Below, in pieces: positions 4,628 through 10,335 of a stretch of 11,063 nucleotides of DNA; within the stretch, counting starts at the first letter, position 1, and each line of letters begins with the position of its first letter. Made by a program: the position numbers and the translations under genes. Below the pieces are notes generated by a model. It worked only from the letters and a program-made list of their open reading frames with translations, did not search any database and had not been told where the DNA came from. The stretch is from an uncultured Clostridia bacterium. GTDB taxonomy: Bacteria; Bacillota_A; Clostridia; Oscillospirales; Oscillospiraceae. The DNA is taken from NCBI GenBank assembly GCA_946410505.1, contig CAMKAP010000047.1:1-11063 (forward strand). Direction: 5' to 3'.

Positions 4628-4641
4628 TGTCTTGCAGGATA
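4628..4641. promoter_or_regulatory. Operator O3
   Basis: TGTCTTGCAGGATA, one core mismatch from O2, immediately after the -10. Centre-to-centre distance to O2 is 22 bp, two helical turns, suitable for cooperative binding. Confidence 0.75.
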
Positions 4642-4682
4642 ACTTAAACACGAAAGCACCTGCCAGAAAGGATGGTGAGACT

Positions 4683-4862
4683 ATGAGCGATCAGGAAAAG
4701 GGCGAGATCATGAGACAGATGCAGGAACTTCCCCCGAACCTTCAGGCGCAGGCCGAAGCCTTCGCCCGCGGTCTGGCGGCAGGTGTACGCTGTGCCGCCG
4801 CCACCGGAGACGCCCGGCCCGAAGAGAACGAGAAAGAGAAGGAGGCCCCCGCCAATGGCTGA
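4683..4862 (+). CDS. First early gene: HTH-less helical microprotein (59 aa)
   Basis: First gene after the operator region, about 50 nt past the early promoter's expected start, in the position where many phages keep cro. It has no HTH. Residues 5-36 (EKGEIMRQMQELPPNLQAQA followed by EAFARGLAAGV) are helical and resemble residues 90-118 of the repressor, sharing an LPP/MPP break and a downstream phenylalanine helix. The tail is acidic and lysine-rich (ENEKEKEA). The start ATG at 4683 is preceded by AAAGGATGGTGAG; the upstream in-frame part is not used because it lies over the promoter and O2/O3. It may form mixed oligomers with the repressor or act alone; both are inferences. It overlaps the next gene by 8 nt. 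Confidence 0.7.
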   Translation: MSDQEKGEIMRQMQELPPNLQAQAEAFARGLAAGVRCAAATGDARPEENEKEKEAPANG

Positions 4863-5049
4863 CCGGCAATCGGGAGAGATTCAGGCCGTCCGCTTCGATC
4901 CCGCCGCGATCCCGGCGGACGAGGTGGAGCGCCTGGCTGCTGACACCCTGCGCATGGTGCGCTGGATGCTCACGATCCCGACGCACAGGACGCTCGTCCT
5001 GGAGCTGGCCGCCGCTCTGCGCTCCTCCCGCCGGAGGGAAACCGCATGA
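4855..5049 (+). CDS. Small early protein (64 aa), function unknown
   Basis: The ATG at 4855 follows a consensus AAGGAGG at 9 nt and overlaps the previous stop in ATGGCTGA, so the two are translationally coupled. Residues 18-58 (AIPADEVERLAADTLRMVRW then MLTIPTHRTLVLELAAAL) are predicted to form two or three amphipathic helices; the tail is basic (RSSRRRE). No HTH or metal-binding motif is clear. The position among early regulators suggests a control or anti-host role, which is not demonstrated. It overlaps the next start by 4 nt (ATGA). Confidence 0.7.
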   Translation: MADRQSGEIQAVRFDPAAIPADEVERLAADTLRMVRWMLTIPTHRTLVLELAAALRSSRRRETA

Positions 5050-5363
5050 GAAATGAGCACGAAAAAAGCCTCGGTCGCGTGCATAAGGGCCGAGGCGGTG
5101 CTGCAAAGCCGTACCGCAATGAGCACGACCCCATGATAGCACGGGTCACCAGATCCGTCAAGAGGGCGAATTGGCTCAAGGACTTTCACACGCGGAACGG
5201 GCTGAAAAGCACCGAGATGGTCGAGCTGATTCGCCCTTTGTGTCCGGGCTTCGACAAGCAGCTGCTCTCCAAGGCCGAAAACCCGGAGAAATACGGCGTG
5301 CAGCTGTCGCAGAGGGTCATCAAGCGGCTCAAAGAGTGGGAGGAGACACACCATGATGCATGA
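5046..5363 (+). CDS. Phage-type putative regulatory protein (105 aa)
   Basis: Starts in the ATGA overlap with the previous gene, with GGAGGG upstream. The first 35 residues are basic and glycine-rich. Residues 38-100 (SVKRANWLKDFHTRNGLKST, then EMVELIRPLCPGFDKQLLSK, then AENPEKYGVQLSQRVIKRLK) match a helical domain I recognise from early regions of Clostridia phages, where a pattern like 'tDMVeLiRp..P.fDKq..SK.ENP..YGVqL' recurs. It resembles a divergent HTH: helix, turn, then a possible recognition helix with KQLLSKAENP. It is usually annotated only as a hypothetical protein. A DNA-binding early regulator is the best guess. Confidence 0.7.
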   Translation: MRNEHEKSLGRVHKGRGGAAKPYRNEHDPMIARVTRSVKRANWLKDFHTRNGLKSTEMVELIRPLCPGFDKQLLSKAENPEKYGVQLSQRVIKRLKEWEETHHDA

Positions 5364-5553
5364 CCTGCCAGACGCGCCCTGGATTCAGGACGCGGAGACC
5401 AACGGCATCCCCTTCGTCCCGCAGCCGGGCTGTCCGGTCTGCGGATACGAGCACCCGGAGACGTACTACCTCTCCGGCTACCACGAGATCATCGGCTGCG
5501 ACCGCTGCATCAAGGCGGTGGAGGCCTGTGACTATACCGACCAAGAGGAGTGA
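5353..5553 (+). CDS. Small zinc-ribbon protein (66 aa)
   Basis: The start ATG at 5353 overlaps the preceding gene by 11 nt and follows GGAGGAG at 7 nt. Four cysteines in two CxxC knuckles, Cys27/Cys30 (CPVC) and Cys49/Cys52 (CDRC), separated by 18 residues, make a rubredoxin-like zinc ribbon. The rest is acidic (ends YTDQEE). Proteins of this type in phage early operons have no fixed function; protein-protein or nucleic-acid contact is likely. Four nt separate it from the next gene. Confidence 0.75.
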   Translation: MMHDLPDAPWIQDAETNGIPFVPQPGCPVCGYEHPETYYLSGYHEIIGCDRCIKAVEACDYTDQEE

Positions 5554-5557
5554 AACC

Positions 5558-5782
5558 ATGAAAGCGAACCAGCCGATTATCCCGATTGCGTACAGCAAGG
5601 ATTCAGCCGCTGCGGCGTTTGGTGTCGCGCCGATCATCATCACACGCTGGATTGAACGGGAAAAAGATCCGTTGCCCGCCTGGCGTGACGGAAAGCGTAT
5701 CCTGATCCCCGTGCAGGACGCGCAAGCCTGGATCAGCCGTCTTGCGAAAGCTGAGCCGGCAGAGATCATGAAGAGGATCTGA
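5558..5782 (+). CDS. Excisionase/MerR-like winged HTH protein (74 aa)
   Basis: The start at 5558 follows GAGGAGTGAAACC; the frame is open further left only as a shadow of the previous gene. Residues 11-62 (AYSKDSAAAAFGVAPIIITR, then WIEREKDPLPAWRDGKRILI, then PVQDAQAWI) fit the helix_turn_helix_17/Xis-type fold: short recognition helix, then a wing with R-x-G-K-R and a closing helix, as used by phage excisionases and MerR-like regulators. It could be the directionality factor for the serine integrase at 1567-3183, though those factors are very diverse, or an early transcription regulator. Confidence is good for the fold, moderate for the role. Confidence 0.75.
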   Translation: MKANQPIIPIAYSKDSAAAAFGVAPIIITRWIEREKDPLPAWRDGKRILIPVQDAQAWISRLAKAEPAEIMKRI

Positions 5783-5799
5783 AGGAAGGAGAAAGACCT

Positions 5800-6768
5800 A
5801 TGATTCAACACGGTTACGAACTGGATTTTAGCAAGCAGAACTTCGGGGTAATCCTTTACGGCAACCCCGGCGTTGGAAAGACCACGCTGGCCTTGAGCGA
5901 CGGCAACATGGGCGCTGACACGCTGATCATTGACCTGGAGCACGGAATCGGCCGAACGAACCCGCTGCACCGTCTGAACGCCAGCGTGCTGAGCGCGTCC
6001 ACCTACGAGGAGGTGCTGTTAGACCTGAAAACGCCGGAGGCCAAGAAAGCCAAGACCATTGTGATCGACACCGCCGGCGCCCTGGTTGACTACCTGAAGG
6101 ACTGGGCGATGCGCACGAAGAGCGACGCCAAGACCAAGAGCGGTACCTGGAATGGTCTGAAGGGCTTCGGCTACGTCAAATCGGAAATTGAAAGCTTCGT
6201 CAACCAGATCAAAAACGTGATGGGGAAAAACGTCGTGTACATCTTCCACTCGGACGAGAAGCAGGACCGCGACGGCAATCCGATCCAGCGTCTCCGTTGC
6301 GAGGGCGCTTTCAAAAACACGGTATGGACAGGGATTGACTTCGGCGGCTACATGTCGATGCAGGGTGGCAAGCGGTACATCAACTTCTCGCCTGACGACG
6401 ACAGCCCCGCCAAGGGCTGCCACGGCATTGAGGGGCGCATGGAGATCCCGACGCTCAACGGCGCGATCAGCAACAACTTCCTCGTCAACCTCTTTACCAA
6501 GGCGCGGGCCACGATGCAGGCCGAGAATGACGCGGTCGGGGCGATGATGACGGATTACCAGGCCGCAATGGACACGGCTAAGCAGATGGTGGACAACGTG
6601 GACAGCCTCGAAAAGGCCAACAGCTGTGTGAAACAGCTGAAGGAGCTGAAGCATGCGCTGACCAGCAAGACCGAATCAGCCATGATGCTGAACACAAAAT
6701 GCAAGGAGCTGGGCTATACATACGACAAGGCCAGCGGCGCATATGTTCAGGCCGGTGATGCCAAGTGA
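5800..6768 (+). CDS. RecA-like phage ATPase, AAA_24/Sak4-type (322 aa)
   Basis: Nucleotide-binding protein of phage homologous recombination. Walker A is GNPGVGKTT at 21-29, Walker B is TIVID at 86-90 with TAG following, and VYIFHSDEK (147-154) fits the strand after Walker B with a conserved histidine. These match the single-domain RecA-like family that includes Sak4, ssDNA-dependent ATPases thought to promote strand annealing with the phage SSB. Residues 235-305 form a helical tail (coiled-coil-like around TDYQAAMDTAKQMVDNVDSL). The start ATG at 5800 follows GAAGGAGAAAGACCT. Its stop overlaps the GTG start of the nuclease gene, supporting a paired recombination function. An SSB is encoded further downstream. 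Confidence 0.85.
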   Translation: MIQHGYELDFSKQNFGVILYGNPGVGKTTLALSDGNMGADTLIIDLEHGIGRTNPLHRLNASVLSASTYEEVLLDLKTPEAKKAKTIVIDTAGALVDYLKDWAMRTKSDAKTKSGTWNGLKGFGYVKSEIESFVNQIKNVMGKNVVYIFHSDEKQDRDGNPIQRLRCEGAFKNTVWTGIDFGGYMSMQGGKRYINFSPDDDSPAKGCHGIEGRMEIPTLNGAISNNFLVNLFTKARATMQAENDAVGAMMTDYQAAMDTAKQMVDNVDSLEKANSCVKQLKELKHALTSKTESAMMLNTKCKELGYTYDKASGAYVQAGDAK

Positions 6769-7388
6769 GAACAGAGATCACGAAAACCCTGCTGGACAGC
6801 TGGCTACACACGTTCGCCGCCGGCATCGATCAGGCGGACGAAGCGCGGGAGGAGTTCATCTCCACGCTCCGCCGGGAGAAACGCCCGCCAAACGAAAACA
6901 TGCAGCTGGGCCTGGACTTTGAAAACCAGGTATGGGCTCGGGCGAACCGCTACGCGCTCGGATCAGGCTATCACAAGGAATGGGAGGAGGGAGCCGGGCG
7001 CATCGCCTCCATCGTCCAGGGCGGACAGTGGCAGGTCCCGATTCACGCAGACATCACGGTCGACGGGCATGATTTCTGGCTCAACGGCAGGATCGACGTC
7101 CTGAAGGCGGGCACAATCTTCGACATCAAATTCAAGGCGAAAAACTTTAACGGGCTGGATCTGGCTGGGAGCTACCTGTACTCTCCTCAGCACCCGATTT
7201 ATCTGTACTGCGTCCCGGAAGCGCTGCAGTTCGTGTATTTGGTCTCTGACGGCTGTTCGCTCTACACAGAGGGATACACTCAGCGGAACACGATCCCGGT
7301 GCAGACACACTTGCAGAATTGGATCGCCTGGCTGGAGACGGAGCCGGAGTTGAAACAGCTGTACATCGAAAAGTGGGCGGTGGCGTGA
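6765..7388 (+). CDS. PD-(D/E)XK nuclease, RecB/Cas4-like (207 aa)
   Basis: Likely the exonuclease partner of the upstream ATPase, processing DNA ends for recombination. The RecB-type signature is readable: Glu53 in LDFENQVW, Asp111 in NGRID, the DIK triad Asp120-Ile-Lys122 in FDIKFK, and the QxxxY motif from Gln142 to Tyr146 in PQHPIYLY. Length is typical for phage single-domain exonucleases. No four-cysteine cluster is present, so it lacks the iron-sulphur centre of Cas4. It starts with GTG at 6765 inside GTGA, overlapping the previous stop; there is no strong ribosome site, so translation probably depends on coupling. No later in-frame ATG preserves Glu53 comfortably. Confidence 0.85.
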   Translation: MRTEITKTLLDSWLHTFAAGIDQADEAREEFISTLRREKRPPNENMQLGLDFENQVWARANRYALGSGYHKEWEEGAGRIASIVQGGQWQVPIHADITVDGHDFWLNGRIDVLKAGTIFDIKFKAKNFNGLDLAGSYLYSPQHPIYLYCVPEALQFVYLVSDGCSLYTEGYTQRNTIPVQTHLQNWIAWLETEPELKQLYIEKWAVA

Positions 7389-7411
7389 GAGGCAAGCTGA
7401 AGGATCTCACC

Positions 7412-7924
7412 ATGAACCGGGACCGGACGCAGAACATCACCGTCACCGTGAGCGCCGACTTCCGGGAGAAATTCGATCAGCTGAAGGACAAGGATCTCGA
7501 CATCGAGATCAAGGTGCACCGCGAAAAGCGGAGCCAAGATGCAAATGCCTTTTGCTGGGCCTTATGCACGCAGATCGGAAATGCGCTCTATCCACCAAAG
7601 CCCAAGGAAGATGTATATCGAGAGGCTATCCGGGACGTAGGCGAATATGAACCATTGCCAATACGCGAGGACGCAGTCACCACTTTTCAGCTCAGATGGG
7701 CGGCAAAAGGAACAGGCTGGTTCGCGGACGTAATCGACGACAGCAAGCTTGCAGGATATAAGCTGGTATTTGCCTACTATGGCAGCAGCACATATGACAC
7801 CAAGAGCATGAGTCGGCTAATTGATCATCTGATCGATGACGCAGAACAGATGGGGCTTCAGATCCCGCTTGGAAAGAAGGATGTGGAACGCCTGAAAGGA
7901 GATTGGAGATGCAAATTGACCTGA
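7412..7924 (+). CDS. NinB/Orf-like recombination protein (170 aa)
   Basis: Resembles the lambda NinB (Orf) family, a recombination mediator that binds SSB and ssDNA. Two family-like blocks are visible: KRSQDANAFCW (39-49), as in the RSLDQN..W part of NinB, and a C-terminal block (YGSSTYDTKSMSRLIDHLID, 123-142) like the STS.M...E....L.. region. Start taken at the ATG at 7412 with AAGGA 7 nt upstream; a GTG at 7385 in a GTGA overlap with the nuclease gene would add 9 residues and cannot be excluded. Codon use changes visibly near residue 43: the first part favours G/C third bases and the rest uses many A/T, suggesting a recombination joint inside the gene. Overlaps the next gene by 16 nt. Confidence 0.75.
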   Translation: MNRDRTQNITVTVSADFREKFDQLKDKDLDIEIKVHREKRSQDANAFCWALCTQIGNALYPPKPKEDVYREAIRDVGEYEPLPIREDAVTTFQLRWAAKGTGWFADVIDDSKLAGYKLVFAYYGSSTYDTKSMSRLIDHLIDDAEQMGLQIPLGKKDVERLKGDWRCKLT

Positions 7925-8511
7925 CCGGTCAACGGTACAATCGTCTGCTCGTCATCGAAAGAGCTGCAAATTATGTTTCACCGACGGGCAAACAGCAAGG
8001 ACGATGGCGTTGTCTGTGTGATTGTGGAAGAACAGTCTTTTGCACAACCGGAAATCTACGAAAAGGAGACTGTCAAAGCTGTGGATGCCTTGGGAAAGAG
8101 CATAGAACTTCCTCGATTACCACTCACGGGCAAAAGCATTCAAGGCTGTACGGGGTGTGGTGCAACATGAAGAATCGCTGCTACAACCCCAAAGTACGCA
8201 GCTACAAGGACTATGGCGGACGCGGAATAACTGTTTGCAGTGAATGGCAGCATGACTTCAAGGCCTTCTACGATTGGGCAATGCAGGCGGGCTATGACCC
8301 TGATGCCGCATATGGCGCATGCACGTTGGACAGGATCGCTGTCGACGGTAACTATGAACCTCAAAACTGTCGATGGGTTGACATGAAAGTCCAATCAAAC
8401 AATAAGCGAAAAAAGAAAGGAGAAACCCATGAACGAAGAACTGGCAAAGAGCATCGCGGCAGACGAACATCTGGAGAAGACGCCCAAGGAGGATCAATAC
8501 GGCCGGTATGA
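7909..8511 (+). CDS. AP2/HNH-type phage DNA-binding protein (200 aa) with an out-of-frame tail
   Basis: The ATG at 7909 follows AAAGGAG. Residues 3-60 contain LTGQRYNRLLVIERA and a zinc ribbon (CDC at 37-39, CGC at 58-60). Residues 73-168 match the DNA-binding domain common in Firmicutes phages and homing-endonuclease-like proteins: HSRLYGVWCNMKNRCYNPK, YKDYGGRGITVCSEW, then LDRIAVDGNYEPQNCRWVDM and QSNNKRKK. It probably binds DNA as a free-standing selfish or regulatory gene; no complete HNH catalytic triad is obvious. Homologues usually stop shortly after the NNKRKN-like end. Here the frame continues for about 30 residues (GETHERRTGKEHRGRRTSGE and on), which is the next gene read in the wrong frame over 83 nt. 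This suggests a lost stop codon at a mosaic junction. Confidence 0.8.
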   Translation: MQIDLTGQRYNRLLVIERAANYVSPTGKQQGRWRCLCDCGRTVFCTTGNLRKGDCQSCGCLGKEHRTSSITTHGQKHSRLYGVWCNMKNRCYNPKVRSYKDYGGRGITVCSEWQHDFKAFYDWAMQAGYDPDAAYGACTLDRIAVDGNYEPQNCRWVDMKVQSNNKRKKKGETHERRTGKEHRGRRTSGEDAQGGSIRPV

Positions 8512-8761
8512 GCTGAACCATGATTACGCAGTCAACGGTCAGATCATGGTGACGATTACCCTGAGCGAATACCTCTCCCTGGTGAAATCCAACGCGGATC
8601 TGAAGGTGAGCGAGGCCAGCAGCAAGATGTATGACATGCGCAAGGAACGCGACGAGCTGCAGAAGCAGGTCAACGAGCTGCAGAAGCAGCTGAACGACCT
8701 GAAGGCCATGATCGCCAGCGCCGTACCGGTGAAGGTGACGGTGGACAAGGCGGATGAGTAA
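8429..8761 (+). CDS. Hypothetical coiled-coil protein (110 aa)
   Basis: Strong ribosome site AAAGGAGAAACCC before the ATG at 8429. The N-terminal 40 residues are acidic, followed by a short beta-like segment (GQIMVTITLSEYLSLV) and a long coiled coil at about 57-96 with clear heptads (ERDELQKQVNELQKQLNDLK). The end is beta-like and charged (VPVKVTVDKADE). The I-x-L-S-E-Y-x-x-L element is common at the start of small phage coiled-coil proteins of unknown function. Codon use returns here to the GC-rich style of the rest of the early operon. Confidence 0.8.
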   Translation: MNEELAKSIAADEHLEKTPKEDQYGRYELNHDYAVNGQIMVTITLSEYLSLVKSNADLKVSEASSKMYDMRKERDELQKQVNELQKQLNDLKAMIASAVPVKVTVDKADE

Positions 8762-8821
8762 GCCCTCCATCCTGCAGACGGAAAAGGAATCGACCTGACA
8801 AGATTACAAGCTGAGATAAAT

Positions 8822-8840
8822 GGGCGCGGTACGAGCGCCC
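8822..8840 (+). other. GC-rich intergenic hairpin without U-tract
   Basis: Perfect stem GGGCGC/GCGCCC around GGTACGA, 18 nt before the start codon at 8858 and just before the purine-rich ribosome-site region. No T-run, so probably not a terminator. Confidence 0.55.
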
Positions 8841-8857
8841 GGAAAGAGAGAAGACCG

Positions 8858-9160
8858 ATGGAAAACAAGCTGAACGTGAACGTCATCGCTGACGATGGCA
8901 TCGTGGTGCCGAAGGCGGAATATGACGAGCTGCTGCGCAAGGTCTACGCTTTCGACCTGATCGTGGAGGACACGAAGCGCAATATCGACAACAACGAGGC
9001 TTTCGGCTTTGTGAGCTCTGATCTCGTGATGCTCGTGACCGGGATGCGCAAGTACTTCGTCGAGCGCCAGCAGGCCAAGGTCATCATCGACCAGACCCCC
9101 GAGATAGGCGTGCTGCACTGCGAGGACGTGAGCGCCAGAAAGGTCGGACCGCATGAATAA
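8858..9160 (+). CDS. Hypothetical protein (100 aa)
   Basis: The ATG at 8858 follows a purine-rich AAAGAGAGAAG. A beta-like N-terminus (LNVNVIADDGIVVP) leads to a helix (KAEYDELLRKVYAFDLIVED) and a second helical part (SSDLVMLVTGMRKYFVERQQ). The GIVVPKAEYDELL element parallels GQIMVTITLSEYLSL in the gene before it, so both may share an N-terminal fold, though overall identity is low. The last 8 nt overlap the ssb start (ATGAATAA), implying translational coupling and perhaps a DNA-replication-related role. The family is not recognised. Confidence 0.75.
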   Translation: MENKLNVNVIADDGIVVPKAEYDELLRKVYAFDLIVEDTKRNIDNNEAFGFVSSDLVMLVTGMRKYFVERQQAKVIIDQTPEIGVLHCEDVSARKVGPHE

Positions 9161-9608
9161 GCTGACGATCATCGGCAACCTGACCCGAGACCCCGAGCTG
9201 CGGCAGGTGAACACCCAGGACGGCACCGTCAACGTGTGCGATTTCAGCGTGGCGGTCAACCGCCGCGGGCGCGGAAGCAACGGCCAGAACGAGGTCGATT
9301 ACTTCCGGGTCACTGCCTGGCGGGGTCTGGGCGAAAACTGCAGCAAGTACCTGGCCAAGGGCCGCAAGGTTGCGGTCGTGGGCGAGGTCAGCTGCAGAAC
9401 CTACACCGGCAGCAACGGCGTGACCTACGCGAGCATGGAGGTCCGGGCGGAGGATGTCGAGTTCCTGACGCCCAGGCAGGACGGCCAGAGCGCGCCCTCC
9501 GGCGGACAGAACGCCCGGAGCGCGCCGGCACAGCCGCAGTATGAGCAGCAGCGCCTGGACACCCAGACCGGCTACGAGCGGGTCGACGAGGAGGAGCTGC
9601 CGTTCTGA
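9153..9608 (+). CDS. ssb: Single-stranded DNA-binding protein (151 aa)
   Basis: Coats single-stranded DNA during replication and recombination. Residues 1-106 form the OB fold with the usual landmarks: MNKLTIIGNLTRDPELR, then VCDFSVAVNRR, then EVDYFRVTAWRGLGENCSKYL and KGRKVAVVGEV. A glycine/glutamine/serine linker runs from about 108 to 140, and the acidic tip DEEELPF is the conserved site that recruits partner proteins. Length is normal. The start overlaps the preceding stop by 8 nt, with AAAGGT upstream. It lies between the recombination genes and the replication initiator, so it can serve both; NinB/Orf-type and Sak4-type proteins are known to work with SSB. Confidence 0.95.
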   Translation: MNKLTIIGNLTRDPELRQVNTQDGTVNVCDFSVAVNRRGRGSNGQNEVDYFRVTAWRGLGENCSKYLAKGRKVAVVGEVSCRTYTGSNGVTYASMEVRAEDVEFLTPRQDGQSAPSGGQNARSAPAQPQYEQQRLDTQTGYERVDEEELPF

Positions 9609-9616
9609 GACAGACA

Positions 9617-9638
9617 GCGGGGCCACTCCCGGCCCCGC
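9617..9638 (+). other. GC-rich intergenic hairpin without U-tract
   Basis: Perfect 8-bp stem GCGGGGCC/GGCCCCGC around ACTCCC, between the ssb stop and the ribosome site (AAGGAAGTGAG) of the next gene. It is the same design as the hairpins at 481-504 and 8822-8840. Confidence 0.6.
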
Positions 9639-9657
9639 CTGACAAGGAAGTGAGAAC

Positions 9658-10335
9658 ATGCCGGATCGACTTCTGCGCGAAAGCATCCGGATCAGCGATA
9701 GCATCGACCGGCTGACGCCCTTCGAGGAAACCTTCTTCTACCGCCTGATGGTCTCCGTGGATGACAGAGGCTACATCGTCGCCAACCCCAAGGTATTGTC
9801 CCGAACCCTGTACCCGCTCAAGGACGTGCGCGACTGCCAGATCAAAGATACCCTCCGAAAACTGTCCTCTGCAGGACTGATCTCGTTCTTCACCCACAAC
9901 GAAGACGGAAAACTCTATTGCAGACTGACCAACTGGGACCGGTATCAGACCAGCACCGCCGCCTCCGCAGAGGCCGATACAGCAAAGGACAGCCCCAAGG
10001 CCAAGGCGCCGAAAACGCCCCGGATCAGCAAGCTCTCGGAGACCATGAAAGCCCGGTTTGACCGCTTCTGGGCGGTCTACCCCCGCAAGGTCGGGAAGGG
10101 CAAGGCGGAGGAGAGCTTCGCGAAGTACAGACCGGACGACGAGCTGACGGACAAGATGGTTCGGGCGGTGGAGGCCGCCAAAGCATCCCGGCAATGGAAG
10201 CGCGACGGCGGGCAGTTTGTCCCCCATCCGGCGACATGGCTGAATCAGCGGCGCTGGGAGGATGAGATCACCATCCAGGAGCAGCCGCCGGAGCAGCTGA
10301 GGAGCCGAGGCCTGGAGGACTGGGACAATGAATAA
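9658..10335 (+). CDS. Phage replisome organiser / DnaD-like replication protein (225 aa)
   Basis: Likely binds the phage origin and loads the helicase encoded next. Residues 1-95 form a winged-helix domain typical of Firmicutes phage initiators (MPDRLLRESIRISDSIDRLT, FFYRLMVSVDDRGY, ANPKVLSRTLYP, LRKLSSAGLI). A lysine/alanine-rich linker spans about 100-125. Residues 133-205 carry the C-terminal block found in many phage replication proteins: FDRFWAVYPRKVGKGKAEESF, then FVPHPATWLNQRRWEDE. The ATG at 9658 follows AAGGAAGTGAGAAC. The final 8 nt (ATGAATAA) contain the helicase start, so the initiator and helicase are made together. No origin iterons were recognised inside the gene. Confidence 0.85.
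   Translation: MPDRLLRESIRISDSIDRLTPFEETFFYRLMVSVDDRGYIVANPKVLSRTLYPLKDVRDCQIKDTLRKLSSAGLISFFTHNEDGKLYCRLTNWDRYQTSTAASAEADTAKDSPKAKAPKTPRISKLSETMKARFDRFWAVYPRKVGKGKAEESFAKYRPDDELTDKMVRAVEAAKASRQWKRDGGQFVPHPATWLNQRRWEDEITIQEQPPEQLRSRGLEDWDNE

Noticed and set aside
6019..6654. Minus-strand open frame of 211 codons inside the ATPase gene
   Set aside because: Antisense shadow of the ATPase, V/H/R-rich composition and no start signals.
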